Positions 17,671 through 26,237 of a stretch of DNA of 64,000 nt are shown here, piece after piece. The stretch is from Pantoea coffeiphila. GTDB taxonomy: Bacteria > Pseudomonadota > Gammaproteobacteria > Enterobacterales > Enterobacteriaceae. Below the pieces are notes generated by a model. The model saw only the letters and a list, made by a program, of their open reading frames with translations. It did not search any database and was not told where the DNA came from. The stretch spans positions 124,001 through 188,000 of the forward strand of contig NZ_JAFBFW010000002.1 of assembly GCF_016909495.1 (NCBI RefSeq), in the 5' to 3' direction. Each line of letters starts with the position of its first letter. Position 1 is the first letter of the stretch. The translations under genes and the position numbers were made by a program.

Positions 17671-18279
17671 TCACCCTTTTCGATGCGCATTGCTTTTAAA
17701 CCAGGCGCGCAATTCCTCTTTGACTGCGGTCGGCAGCGCCTCATAGTGGCTGCCAACTATCGCCCCTTCAAGAGCAAATAGCACCGAAAGACCAAGATGT
17801 TTATTGATAGCCCGCAGTTTAAGCCAGCTTCGTTTTGCCCCCTGTTCCATGAGCATTTCAATGGAACAAATACCGACTTCCCGCAGCAACGCCTCCATCC
17901 GAATCCCCATATTGGGTAGATCTTTGATACGCCGATTCCTTAGCCTGTCTTTTAATTCCTGCCGTGCACCATTCAGACACAGAGAGGAAATAGCCACTAG
18001 CTGGTCGGCATCGGACCACAACACACCATCAACACGGTAGTAATTAAGGGCAACCGGCAGACCTCGCTTTACAAAATGCAGGGGCTGCATTTTCCTTTCA
18101 CTTATATATGGCTGGGCCTGCTCACAGGCACGAAGATACAGTTCTCCATCAGCAACAACGGCAAATACGGTCTTCGCCACAGACAGGCTATAGCCACCAA
18201 ACTGTGTGCGTGACTCCACCGGCCCCAACGCCGCCAAACGCTGTTTCGTCTGCTCAATTCTCTGTTTTGAACTACTCAT
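17671..18279 (-). CDS. sxy: Sxy/TfoX, CRP-S coactivator of competence-type genes
   Basis: A 202-residue protein with a TfoX N-terminal domain (about 15-105, with TQFGGYSLSV) and a TfoX C-terminal helix-hairpin-helix-like domain (about 115-195, DLPNMGIRMEALLREVGI). Sxy works with CRP at CRP-S sites to switch on DNA-uptake genes. It converges on yccS with six bases between stops and is divergent from sulA, the arrangement found in E. coli. Confidence 0.94.
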   Translation of the reverse strand: MSSSKQRIEQTKQRLAALGPVESRTQFGGYSLSVAKTVFAVVADGELYLRACEQAQPYISERKMQPLHFVKRGLPVALNYYRVDGVLWSDADQLVAISSLCLNGARQELKDRLRNRRIKDLPNMGIRMEALLREVGICSIEMLMEQGAKRSWLKLRAINKHLGLSVLFALEGAIVGSHYEALPTAVKEELRAWFKSNAHRKG

Positions 18280-18453
18280 AGCAACTCCCTGCTCAGCTTA
18301 AGAACATTCGCATAAATCCCGAAAAATCAACATATTGAAACATAGGCAATCCGTATTACAGGTTCAATGAATAAATGAGAATGTTTCAAGTTATCTTGCG
18401 ATTTTGCGAGGCGTAATCAAAAAAATAAGGTTGATCTTTGTTCATTACGCATA

Positions 18454-18473
18454 TACTGTATATTCATACAGTG
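18454..18473 (+). promoter_or_regulatory. LexA (SOS) box of sulA
   Basis: TACTGTATATTCATACAGTG matches the LexA consensus CTG(TA)5CAG in both conserved half-sites with 10 bases between. It ends 20 bases before the sulA ATG and overlaps the likely -10 region, so LexA binding should block transcription until DNA damage. Confidence 0.93.
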
Positions 18474-18493
18474 ACATTGCGAGCGAAGACATC

Positions 18494-19000
18494 ATGCATA
18501 CCTATTTCCCGAAATCTCAATCAGTTAATAGTGCATTCCACGTTTCATCACGCGTGACATCTGCTCCAGCTAATGCCGCTGGCCTGATTAGCGAATTAAT
18601 TTACAGCGAGAACCAGCCAGGTATGACGCAGCTGTTGCTGCTCCCTCTGTTACAGCAGTTAGGCAAACAGTCTCGCTGGCAGCTGTGGCTCACTCCTCAT
18701 CAAAAATTGAGCCGCGAGTGGTTGCAGCGTTCAGGGCTTCCTTTAGATCGCGTTATGCAAGCCGCACATTCAGGGCCAATCACTACCGTTGAAGCAATGA
18801 TTAAAGCTTTGCAAACAGGTAATTACAGCGTCGTTTTGGGGTGGTTCGAAGAGGATGTTTCGGAGAGCGATCGTGCAAGAATGCTGGCAGCAGCAAACTC
18901 TGGCCAGGCACTGGGGTTAATCATGCGTCCCGATCGTGCAAATTCTCAGTCAGGCAGACCACTTAGCGGGTTAAAAATTCATTCAAGTTTGTATCATTAA
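18494..19000 (+). CDS. sulA: SulA, SOS cell-division inhibitor
   Basis: A 168-residue protein that binds FtsZ and stops septum formation after DNA damage; it is removed by Lon. The recognisable core runs from [24 protein letters not shown] through [17 protein letters not shown], shortened here to its key residues Leu-Leu-Leu-Pro-Leu, Trp-Leu-Thr-Pro and the C-terminal KIHSSLYH that serves as the Lon recognition end. The frame extends 30 codons further up, but those residues lie over the LexA box, so the ATG at 18494 is the start. It is next to ompA, as in other enterobacteria. Confidence 0.95.
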   Translation: MHTYFPKSQSVNSAFHVSSRVTSAPANAAGLISELIYSENQPGMTQLLLLPLLQQLGKQSRWQLWLTPHQKLSREWLQRSGLPLDRVMQAAHSGPITTVEAMIKALQTGNYSVVLGWFEEDVSESDRARMLAAANSGQALGLIMRPDRANSQSGRPLSGLKIHSSLYH

Positions 19001-19187
19001 GTAAAAATGAGATAATTCTCAGGATTTTTTCTCGTGGTACGCGCCTTAAGCCCCAGATAATGTTATGACGCGGCTGTACAATAGGTTAGCTGCGTCTCTG
19101 ACCATTTCTTATACACATAATTCCCTTCGGAATGTTAAAAAATATGTAAGATTCCCTATTTTTTTACCGGCCAGCGTCATATCACAC

Positions 19188-19215
19188 TTGTAAGTTTGCT
19201 AGTACGTTGTAGACT
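19188..19215 (+). promoter_or_regulatory. ompA promoter
   Basis: -35 TTGTAA, a 16-base spacer and -10 TAGACT, inside a block (CACACTTGTAAGTTT and GTTGTAGACTTTAT) that closely resembles the E. coli ompA promoter. It implies a 5' leader of about 130 bases. The remaining sequence between sulA and this promoter (19001-19187) contains no visible gene. Confidence 0.7.
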
Positions 19216-19299
19216 TTATCTCGCCAGGGTGCTCAATAACCTCCTTTTTTTGGAAGAGTCATAAACGAGCATGACAACCCGGCAAAGGATTTAACCAAA

Positions 19300-19348
19300 G
19301 AGCTTAATTTAAGCTCATTGCCTATTTGGATGATAACGAGGCGCAAAA
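19300..19348 (+). promoter_or_regulatory. ompA leader: hairpin and small-RNA target at the ribosome-binding site
   Basis: A small hairpin GAGCTTAATTTAAGCTC lies at 19300-19316. The segment 19327-19348 (GGATGATAACGAGGCGCAA) is nearly identical to the E. coli ompA translation-initiation region, where the sigma-E small RNA MicA pairs and represses ompA. Regulation by MicA here is inferred from this conservation; the micA gene is not in the window. Confidence 0.6.
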
Positions 19349-20419
19349 ATGAAAAAGACAGCTATCGCAATTGCAGTGGCACTGGCTGGCTTCGCTACCG
19401 TAGCGCAGGCCGCTCCTAAAGATGACACCTGGTATACCGGTGCTAAACTGGGCTGGTCTCAGTACCACGACAAAGGTTACTACGGTAACGGTTACCAAAA
19501 CAACGACGGCCCAACTCATGAAAACCAGCTTGGTGCTGGTGCATTCGTTGGTTATCAGGCGAATCCATACCTGGGCTTCGAACTGGGTTATGACTGGCTG
19601 GGCCGTATGCCTAACAAAGGCGATCAGGTCAATGGCGCATTCAAAGCGCAGGGCGTTCAGCTGGCAGCTAAGTTGAGCTACCCGGTTCTGGACAACCTGG
19701 ACCTGTACACCCGTCTGGGTGGTATGGTATGGCGTGCTGACTCCACTCAGCAGGTAGTTGGCGGCGATCGCATCAGCGATCACGACACCGGCGTTTCTCC
19801 ACTGGCAGCAGTGGGTGTTGAATATGCTCTGACTCCAAACTGGGCAACCCGTCTGGACTATCAGTGGGTTAACAACATCGGTGACGCAGGTACCGTTGGT
19901 GCACGTCCTGACAACTCTATGTTCAGCGTAGGTGTTTCTTACCGTTTCGGTCAGGAAGAAGCTGCTGCTCCAGCACCAGCTCCGGCACCAGCTCCGGCTC
20001 CAGTTGTTGAAACCAAGCGTTTCACCCTGAAGTCTGACGTGCTGTTCAACTTCAACAAAGCCACTCTGAAACCAGAAGGTCAGCAGGCTCTGGATCAGCT
20101 GTACACCCAGCTGAGCAATCTGGACCCTAAAGATGGCTCTGTTGTAGTACTGGGCTTCACAGACCGCATCGGTTCTGAAGAATACAACCAGAAACTGTCT
20201 GAGAAACGTGCTCAGTCAGTAGTGGATTACCTGGTATCTAAAGGTATCCCAGCTAACAAGATCTCTGCACGTGGCCAGGGTAAATCTAACCCAGTTACTG
20301 GCAACACCTGTGACAGCGTGAAAGGCCGTCAGGCTCTGATCGACTGCCTGGCGCCAGACCGTCGCGTAGAAATCGAAGTTAAAGGCATCAAAGACGTTGT
20401 GACTCAGCCTCAGGCTTAA
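19349..20419 (+). CDS. ompA: OmpA, outer-membrane porin and structural protein
   Basis: A 356-residue protein with a 21-residue signal peptide ending AQA. Residues about 22-195 form the eight-stranded beta-barrel (starts [16 protein letters not shown], ends [11 protein letters not shown]). A linker of alternating Ala-Pro follows, then the periplasmic OmpA-like peptidoglycan-binding domain with [20 protein letters not shown] and the disulfide pair [13 protein letters not shown]. It tethers the outer membrane to the cell wall. Codon use is that of a highly expressed gene, and a strong terminator follows. Confidence 0.98.
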   Translation: MKKTAIAIAVALAGFATVAQAAPKDDTWYTGAKLGWSQYHDKGYYGNGYQNNDGPTHENQLGAGAFVGYQANPYLGFELGYDWLGRMPNKGDQVNGAFKAQGVQLAAKLSYPVLDNLDLYTRLGGMVWRADSTQQVVGGDRISDHDTGVSPLAAVGVEYALTPNWATRLDYQWVNNIGDAGTVGARPDNSMFSVGVSYRFGQEEAAAPAPAPAPAPAPVVETKRFTLKSDVLFNFNKATLKPEGQQALDQLYTQLSNLDPKDGSVVVLGFTDRIGSEEYNQKLSEKRAQSVVDYLVSKGIPANKISARGQGKSNPVTGNTCDSVKGRQALIDCLAPDRRVEIEVKGIKDVVTQPQA

Positions 20420-20434
20420 GTGACGCTTTGAGCA

Positions 20435-20463
20435 AAAAACCCCGCTTCGGCGGGGTTTTTTAT
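20435..20463 (+). terminator. Terminator of ompA
   Basis: CCCCGC-TTCG-GCGGGG with a UUCG tetraloop, preceded by six A and followed by six T, 20 bases after the ompA stop. It can also stop the convergent matP transcript. Confidence 0.93.
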
Positions 20464-20507
20464 TTCCTTCATTACAGCATCTGAGCGTTAAATTGCTTCC
20501 CGTCCTG

Positions 20508-20963
20508 CTATTCAGGTTTTCCGAGAATAGCCTTCAGATCCTGCTTAAGTGAGGACATCTGACTGGCATATTGCTCTTTACGTTCCGCATCCTCAATGAG
20601 CTGCACCACCGTTTCCGAAAGCGTACTGTTACGGCGCTGCGCCAGTCCAGCAAGACGCTGCCACACCAGATATTCCAGATCGATAGACTTCTTCCGCGTA
20701 TGCTGATGTTCAGCATTAAAATGGCGTTTACGACGCGCGCGAATCGTCTGCTTCATACGGTTTTCAAGAGCCGGATTAATATGCTGGTTAATCCAGGTCA
20801 AAACCAGATTGGGAGTATTCTCCATCGCCAACAACTCATCCACGACCGCCTGCGCTGCGCTGAGTTCGACATAGCGCGTGATCGCTTCACCTTCGCGGTG
20901 TTTTTTGACGAGGTATTTCCATTTCCATCCGCTTTCAAGATTTTCCAGTTGTTGATATTTCAT
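20508..20963 (-). CDS. matP: MatP, Ter macrodomain organiser
   Basis: A 151-residue DNA-binding protein that recognises matS sites and condenses the terminus macrodomain. [20 protein letters not shown] is the invariant N-terminus. The [20 protein letters not shown] stretch leads into the ribbon-helix-helix domain, and the C-terminus forms a coiled coil. It converges on ompA and is divergent from the lonB gene. Confidence 0.97.
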   Translation of the reverse strand: MKYQQLENLESGWKWKYLVKKHREGEAITRYVELSAAQAVVDELLAMENTPNLVLTWINQHINPALENRMKQTIRARRKRHFNAEHQHTRKKSIDLEYLVWQRLAGLAQRRNSTLSETVVQLIEDAERKEQYASQMSSLKQDLKAILGKPE

Positions 20964-21148
20964 CGGAATCTCATGCTGATCCTATAACAAGTTAAGAATA
21001 ACAGCTTTTTTTAATCTGGCTGCAAAGAAAACCGGAACCAGGGCGTGAATATCAATTCAGTTAATACAGAACCGCATGTCTGCTGTGCTTAACAGGCTGA
21101 ATTATTGTATAATGCCGCTTTTATTCATTTCAGAAAAATACGATAACT

Positions 21149-22915
21149 TTGACCAACAACCGATTAGAGTGGCGCGCCCTACAGCCCGATACAGAACGCT
21201 TCCAGCATCTCATCTCACAGGCTGCCACCACTGAGACAGAGTGTTTTGCTAACGTGCAGTCTCGCCTGTTCAACGGCCTCAGCCTGCTTCTGCAAACCCC
21301 GGCTAAAGTACCGCTTATGCTGGTCAAAAGCGCCGAAAGCGCCGAATATCTGGCTTTGCTACAGGATGTCCTCTCTTCCCTCGTCGAATCAGATGAAGAG
21401 GATGATGCAAACCTGTTATACGGTGGGCACTATCTGGTTGAACCGCAAATGATCGTCTGGCGCCCGGCGGAAAGTCCGCTCGACAATTTTGCCAGCACCG
21501 GCGGCGTTCATCAGGCTGACTGGATCGAAGCCGAGCAGCTTTTTGGCTGCGTTCGTGTTTATAACTCGATGCTTACGCTGTCCCCGGGCCTTGTTCACCG
21601 CGCCAACGGCGGCGTGCTGATCCTCTCCCTGCGCGCGCTGCTGGCACAGCCATTACTCTGGCTACGCCTGAAAAAAATCATAGTCAACCAGCGCTTTGAC
21701 TGGTATTCGCAGGATGAAACACGGCCTCTGCCACTTGACGTCCCGTCAATGCCGATGCAGCTTCGTCTGGTTCTTACCGGCGATCGTGATGCACTGGCTG
21801 ATTTCCAGGATATGGAACCCGAGCTGGCTGCGCTGTCGCTTTACAGCGAGTTTGAAGAGAACATCCAGCTGGTTGATGAGGAAGAATTCACTAACTGGAT
21901 GCAGTGGGTGCTCAGCATTGCGCAAAGCCTCGGTTATCCGGCCCCGGCCGCTGATTTCTGGCCAGTACTCATCCGCGAAGCAGCCCGCTATACCGGCGAT
22001 CAGGAGACACTTCCTCTAGATCCAACCTGGCTGGCACGCCAGCTGCAGGATGCTGCACTTTACAGTGAAGATGAGAACGTAAACGGTGAAAATTTACGCG
22101 ATGCTCTCACTACCCGCGAATGGCGTGAAGGTTTCCTTTCAGAGCGCGTCCGTGATGACATTCTGCTTGACCAGATTCTGATCGAAACAGAAGGTGAAAT
22201 GGTTGGCCAAATCAACGCACTTTCGGTGATCGATTTCCCGGGTCACCCACGTCCGTTTGGTGAGCCTTCGCGTATCAGCTGTGTGGTGCATGTCGGTGAC
22301 GGCGAGTTTACCGATGTAGAGCGTAAAGCAGAACTCGGTGGAAATATCCATGCTAAAGGCATGATGATTATGCAGGCTTGGCTGATCGCCGAGCTGGAGC
22401 TGGACCAACAGCTGCCCTTCTCCGCTTCCCTGGTATTTGAACAGTCATACTCAGAAGTTGATGGCGACAGCGCCTCGCTGGCAGAGCTTTGCGTATTAAT
22501 CAGCGCACTCGCTTTACAGCCAATCAATCAGCAAATTGCCGTTACCGGTTCCGTCGATCAGTTTGGTCGCGTTCAGCCCGTGGGCGGATTAAATGAAAAA
22601 ATTGAAGGCTTCTTCAATATCTGTAATCAACGTACGCTAAATGGCAATCAGGGCGTTATTATTCCTGCGGCCAACGTACGTCACCTCTCGTTACAACAAG
22701 AAGTTGTAGATGCTGTGCGGGAAGGTAAATTCCATTTGTGGGCCGTATCCAGCGTGGATGAAGCCCTGCCGTTGTTAACGGGTGTTGAATGGGACAAGGA
22801 GAACGATCCTTGCCTGCTGCGTTCTATTCAGGATCGCATTGCTCAGATTAACCAACAGGATGCACGACAGCTTCCGTGGGCACTACGTTGGTTAAACTGG
22901 TTCAACCAGCGCTGA
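21149..22915 (+). CDS. ycbZ: Lon-related putative protease LonH/YcbZ
   Basis: A 588-residue protein with a degenerate N-terminal AAA-like part, without a clear Walker A, and a C-terminal Lon protease domain. The catalytic Ser is in EVDGDSASLAELC and the catalytic Lys in VGGLNEKIEGFF, so the peptidase dyad is intact. The start is TTG at 21149; the following MTNNRLEWRALQPDTE aligns with the family N-terminus, and no nearby ATG does. The ribosome-binding site is weak. Substrates are unknown. The fabA control region overlaps its stop codon. Confidence 0.9.
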   Translation: MTNNRLEWRALQPDTERFQHLISQAATTETECFANVQSRLFNGLSLLLQTPAKVPLMLVKSAESAEYLALLQDVLSSLVESDEEDDANLLYGGHYLVEPQMIVWRPAESPLDNFASTGGVHQADWIEAEQLFGCVRVYNSMLTLSPGLVHRANGGVLILSLRALLAQPLLWLRLKKIIVNQRFDWYSQDETRPLPLDVPSMPMQLRLVLTGDRDALADFQDMEPELAALSLYSEFEENIQLVDEEEFTNWMQWVLSIAQSLGYPAPAADFWPVLIREAARYTGDQETLPLDPTWLARQLQDAALYSEDENVNGENLRDALTTREWREGFLSERVRDDILLDQILIETEGEMVGQINALSVIDFPGHPRPFGEPSRISCVVHVGDGEFTDVERKAELGGNIHAKGMMIMQAWLIAELELDQQLPFSASLVFEQSYSEVDGDSASLAELCVLISALALQPINQQIAVTGSVDQFGRVQPVGGLNEKIEGFFNICNQRTLNGNQGVIIPAANVRHLSLQQEVVDAVREGKFHLWAVSSVDEALPLLTGVEWDKENDPCLLRSIQDRIAQINQQDARQLPWALRWLNWFNQR

Positions 22916-22926
22916 TCGGACTTGTT
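22910..22926 (+). promoter_or_regulatory. FadR-binding site of fabA
   Basis: CGCTGATCGGACTTGTT closely matches the FadR operator and the known fabA activation site of E. coli. FadR bound here would activate fabA and be released by long-chain acyl-CoA. The site overlaps the last codons of the preceding protease gene and the -35 region. Confidence 0.75.
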
Positions 22927-22950
22927 CAGCGTACACGTGTTAGCTAAAAT
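22922..22950 (+). promoter_or_regulatory. fabA promoter with FabR operator
   Basis: -35 TTGTTC (22922-22927), 17-base spacer, -10 TAAAAT (22945-22950). The spacer carries AGCGTACACGTGTTAGCT (22928-22945), the FabR palindrome seen before fabA and fabB, so the repressor would cover the core promoter. Confidence 0.78.
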
Positions 22951-22983
22951 TCGTGATTCACTAAAATAAGGCTTATTGAGAAT

Positions 22984-23502
22984 ATGGTAGATAAACGCGA
23001 ATCCTATACAAAAGAAGACCTGATTGCTTCTGGTCGCGGTGAACTTTTTGGTGCAGAAGGCCCGCCATTGCCAGCCGGCAATATGTTGATGATGGACCGC
23101 GTAATCAAAATGACAGAAGATGGCGGCAACTACGGTAAGGGCTTTGTTGAGGCCGAGCTGGATATCAATCCGGACCTGTGGTTCTTCGGCTGCCACTTTA
23201 TTGGCGATCCGGTTATGCCTGGCTGCCTGGGTCTGGATGCAATGTGGCAGCTGGTCGGTTTTTACCTCGGCTGGTTAGGCGCTGAAGGTAAAGGCCGTGC
23301 GCTGGGCGTTGGCGAGGTGAAATTCACCGGCCAGGTCCTGCCAACGGCGAAAAAGGTTTCGTACCGTATTCATTTTAAACGCGTTATTAACCGTAAACTG
23401 GTGATGGGCGTTGCTGATGGAGAAGTGCTGGTCGATGGTCATGTAATTTACACCGCTACCGACCTGAAAGTGGGTCTGTTCAAAGATACGACTGCTTTCT
23501 AA
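22984..23502 (+). CDS. fabA: FabA, 3-hydroxydecanoyl-ACP dehydratase/isomerase
   Basis: A 172-residue enzyme, exact family length, that dehydrates 3-hydroxydecanoyl-ACP and isomerises trans-2- to cis-3-decenoyl-ACP, the entry to unsaturated fatty acids. The active-site His71 in [12 protein letters not shown] and Asp85 in GLDAMWQ are present. It is controlled by FadR and FabR sites upstream and ends in a shared terminator with rmf. Confidence 0.98.
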   Translation: MVDKRESYTKEDLIASGRGELFGAEGPPLPAGNMLMMDRVIKMTEDGGNYGKGFVEAELDINPDLWFFGCHFIGDPVMPGCLGLDAMWQLVGFYLGWLGAEGKGRALGVGEVKFTGQVLPTAKKVSYRIHFKRVINRKLVMGVADGEVLVDGHVIYTATDLKVGLFKDTTAF

Positions 23503-23543
23503 TCGTTCTGGTCATTGTTGCAAAACGATGACCTCCAGAACCG

Positions 23544-23570
23544 AAAACCTCCGCAGCAGCGGAGGTTTGT
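23544..23570. terminator. Bidirectional terminator between fabA and rmf
   Basis: A 10-base-pair stem AAACCTCCGC/GCGGAGGTTT with loop AGCA, A-rich on the left and T-rich on the right, between the convergent fabA and rmf genes. Confidence 0.8.
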
Positions 23571-23590
23571 TCCTTTACGTTGAACAGGCG

Positions 23591-23758
23591 TTACGCGGTA
23601 ACCGTCCTGTCCTCCATGGCCTGTCGCCAACCTCCCAACCAGTGAGATCGAGCATCTAGCATTTGGTAAGGACACATCTCTTTTGAGCGTCCGGTAATGC
23701 CCGCCTGATAACCCCGTGAATGTGCCCGATCCAGGCGATCTCGTTTCTGTCTCTTCAT
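23591..23758 (-). CDS. rmf: RMF, ribosome modulation factor
   Basis: A 55-codon gene that is easy to overlook because of its size. The minus-strand translation begins MKRQKRDRLDRAHSRGYQAG, continues with GRSKEMCPYQ, and ends WLGGWRQAMEDRTVTA. This is the ribosome modulation factor, which turns 70S ribosomes into inactive 100S dimers in stationary phase. The length equals E. coli RMF, and its place between fabA and the pqi operon is conserved. An 80-codon overlapping frame on the same strand is a shadow. Confidence 0.97.
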   Translation of the reverse strand: MKRQKRDRLDRAHSRGYQAGITGRSKEMCPYQMLDARSHWLGGWRQAMEDRTVTA

Positions 23759-23963
23759 GCCGCGTTTCCCTCATTTTGTCTGGTGGAATCTGGTGGAAAG
23801 AAAACAGTGGCTACTGAGTGCGCAGCCACAGTTAAGTTCTACCTCTGCGGTCATAAAAGATCAATGCGCAAATTTCACGCCAATGTCATATTTGTGACCT
23901 GGCATTTTCATAATTTTGCATTGCTTTTTGGTACTGAAAGGTTACAGGTGGATGATTAGCAAT

Positions 23964-24014
23964 AAAAAAGCCTTCGATCAGGCAAAAGTCTCATTTTGCG
24001 ATAATCAAAGGCTT
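23964..24014 (-). terminator. Long hairpin terminator of the pqi operon
   Basis: An outer stem AAGCCTTCGAT/ATCAAAGGCTT (10 of 11 pairs) encloses a second stem GCAAAA/TTTTGC. On the minus strand it ends in a run of six T, as expected for the end of rlmKL-uup-pqiABC. It lies 23-73 bases beyond the pqiC stop. Confidence 0.7.
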
Positions 24015-24036
24015 AGGCTATTTGTAAAAATAATAA

Positions 24037-24600
24037 CTAACGTTGCTGATTTATCGCATTTGCGATCTGGGTCGAAATCTGTTGCCAGCCCTGCGACAGC
24101 GTTCTGACTAGCGAATCATAACCGTCCTCGCTTTGCGGCAGGTCCAGCATAAACGCACGCTTCTCTATGCGGCCTTCACGCTGCAGCATCCACACACCAC
24201 TGATCACTGCACGGCCATCGTAACGCCCGTGAAAGCCGGTGACCGTCACGTTAAGCGTGTCGTGCTGTTGGCCAACCGGCGAAGAAGAGACCACCGCGCC
24301 GGGCAATTCGTTACTCAGATTGCTGACCAGGGTTTGCTGAAGCTGCTGGTCGAGCGGACTGGCCCAGCGATTGTTAGCGGCGATAACGTACTGAACGTCA
24401 TTGCTCTGATAGACCACACCGTTACCTGCCAGATAATCCGGTATTGAGACCGCCTCAACCCAAATAGGGCGCGAGAATGTCTGGCTGCTTACTACCGTGC
24501 TGCCACCTGCCGCAGGCAGCTGATAGTAACGCGTTTCCGGCGTACTGCTACAGGCTGTTAATGTAAGAAGCAGCGCTAAGGGTATCCATTTCATCATCAT
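24037..24600 (-). CDS. pqiC: PqiC, outer-membrane lipoprotein of the Pqi transport system
   Basis: A 187-residue lipoprotein of the ABC-type transport auxiliary family (formerly YmbA). The signal peptide ends in the lipobox LTAC (Cys17). PqiC forms the outer-membrane end of the PqiB tube that links the two membranes. Its start overlaps the pqiB stop by four bases (ATGA), so it is translated together with pqiB. Confidence 0.95.
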   Translation of the reverse strand: MMMKWIPLALLLTLTACSSTPETRYYQLPAAGGSTVVSSQTFSRPIWVEAVSIPDYLAGNGVVYQSNDVQYVIAANNRWASPLDQQLQQTLVSNLSNELPGAVVSSSPVGQQHDTLNVTVTGFHGRYDGRAVISGVWMLQREGRIEKRAFMLDLPQSEDGYDSLVRTLSQGWQQISTQIANAINQQR

Positions 24601-26237
24601 TTCGCCCTCTTCGGCTGTGGGTCCTGACCGGGTTTTGCTTCAAACACCAGCGCATTACTTTTGCTATTTAACGTTTTCAGTACCGGCTGTAGCTCACGCA
24701 TCACCTGATCCAGTCGTTGCATATCCGCCACCATTTTGTTGTAGGCCGGCGATCCTGGCTGGAAGCCCTTCATGCTGCGATTCAGTTCACGCAGCGTATT
24801 CTGCATATCTGCCGGCAGCTCCTGCATCGCCTGACTGGAAGTGATTTGATTGAGGTTATCCAGCGTTTTTTGCAGCTCGCGCAGCGTGCGCTGGCTCTCT
24901 TTCAGCGTACCGGTTGCCTCGTTCAGCATCGGATTCAGCGGCAGGTTGTTGATCTTATCCAACGACTCCACCAGCTTCTCCTGTATCTGCGCAAGTCCGC
25001 CGCTGACCGTCGGAATCAGTTCGTAATTTTCAAATGTCGCCGGGCCGCTCACCGGTTTGGCATTTTTATAGAAGTCCAGATCCACGTACAGCGAACCGGT
25101 TAGCAGATTGGCAGATTTAAGCGAAGCGCGTAATCCCTCACTGATACCCGTTTTCAGATGCTGCTCAAAGTTAAAGCCTTCGCCCAGCTGCTTACGGAAG
25201 CGATCGGGCTCAATTCGAATCAATACCGGAATGCGGTAATCATTGTTCAGACGCTGTGCAATACCCGGCGCCGTAAATGGAACCTCCGCAACAGTTCCCA
25301 GGCGAATGCCGCGGAATTCGACCGGCGCGCCAGCGTTCAATCCACGAACGGATTCATTAAAGAACATCAGGAAGTCTTTATGTTCGCTATACAGGGAGTC
25401 CTGAATGCTGCGCTGATCGTCAAAGAGGCGATATTCCGCTTTATTCTCCGCGGGTTTGCCCAACTCCCAGCCTTCCGGCACGTCAAAGCTCACCCCGCCG
25501 CTTAACAGGGTGGCCAGCGATCCCATCTCAACACGCATTCCGGATGCCGACATATCGACCGCAATACCACTGTCTTTCCAGAATCGAACATTAGTGGTAA
25601 TCAGGCGATCGTAAGGTGCGGCGATAAACAGCTGATAGGCAATCATACGTTTATCGGTATCGAACGAACTGGTTTCCACCGAGCCCACCCGATAGCCCCG
25701 GAACAGCACTGGATCGCCGGCATTGAGCTGGCCTGCTTTGCGACTGTCCAGAGTGATGCGGATCCCTTTCGCATCCGGCGGAGCCAGCGGTGGCGCATCC
25801 AGCAGCTGGTATTCTTTGGCTTTTTCGCCCTTTGCCCCCGGCTGGAGTTCAATGTAAGCACCGGAGAGCAGCGTGCTCAAGCCACTGACGCCACCGCGGC
25901 CAATCATCGGTTTCACCACCCAAAATGCGCTGTCTTCGCGCAGGAGTTTCTCCATACCAGAGTTAAGACGCGCTTTAATTTCAACGTGGTGCAGATCGTC
26001 CGTCAATACAGCACTTTCAACTATTCCGACATCCACGCTGCGGCTTTTAATAGTGGTTTTTCCACCTTCAATGCCTTCCGCATTGGTGGTAATCAGGGTC
26101 ACTTCCGGCCCCTGATGACTGAAATGATAAAACAGTATCCATGCACCGATCAGCACGGTCACAATCGGCACGATCCACACCGGAGACCAGCGTTTAATAT
26201 GTTCTACCCTGGCGGTGCTGTGATTATTGTCCGTCAC
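24597..26237 (-). CDS. pqiB: PqiB, MCE-domain periplasm-spanning protein
   Basis: A 546-residue protein with an N-terminal membrane anchor (about 16-36, PVWIVPIVTVLIGAWILFYHF) and three MCE domains in sequence, each recognisable by the GxxVxFRGxxVG-type motif (DPVLFRGYRVGSVE; APVEFRGIRLGTV). A long C-terminal helical needle (about 430-535) follows. It forms a hexameric tube for lipid movement across the periplasm. The start overlaps the end of pqiA by 14 bases. Confidence 0.97.
   Translation of the reverse strand: MTDNNHSTARVEHIKRWSPVWIVPIVTVLIGAWILFYHFSHQGPEVTLITTNAEGIEGGKTTIKSRSVDVGIVESAVLTDDLHHVEIKARLNSGMEKLLREDSAFWVVKPMIGRGGVSGLSTLLSGAYIELQPGAKGEKAKEYQLLDAPPLAPPDAKGIRITLDSRKAGQLNAGDPVLFRGYRVGSVETSSFDTDKRMIAYQLFIAAPYDRLITTNVRFWKDSGIAVDMSASGMRVEMGSLATLLSGGVSFDVPEGWELGKPAENKAEYRLFDDQRSIQDSLYSEHKDFLMFFNESVRGLNAGAPVEFRGIRLGTVAEVPFTAPGIAQRLNNDYRIPVLIRIEPDRFRKQLGEGFNFEQHLKTGISEGLRASLKSANLLTGSLYVDLDFYKNAKPVSGPATFENYELIPTVSGGLAQIQEKLVESLDKINNLPLNPMLNEATGTLKESQRTLRELQKTLDNLNQITSSQAMQELPADMQNTLRELNRSMKGFQPGSPAYNKMVADMQRLDQVMRELQPVLKTLNSKSNALVFEAKPGQDPQPKRAK

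Noticed and set aside
23499-23774. 91-codon minus-strand frame after fabA
   Set aside because: It overlaps rmf in another frame. The 55-codon rmf at 23591-23758 encodes the known protein, so the longer frame is a shadow.
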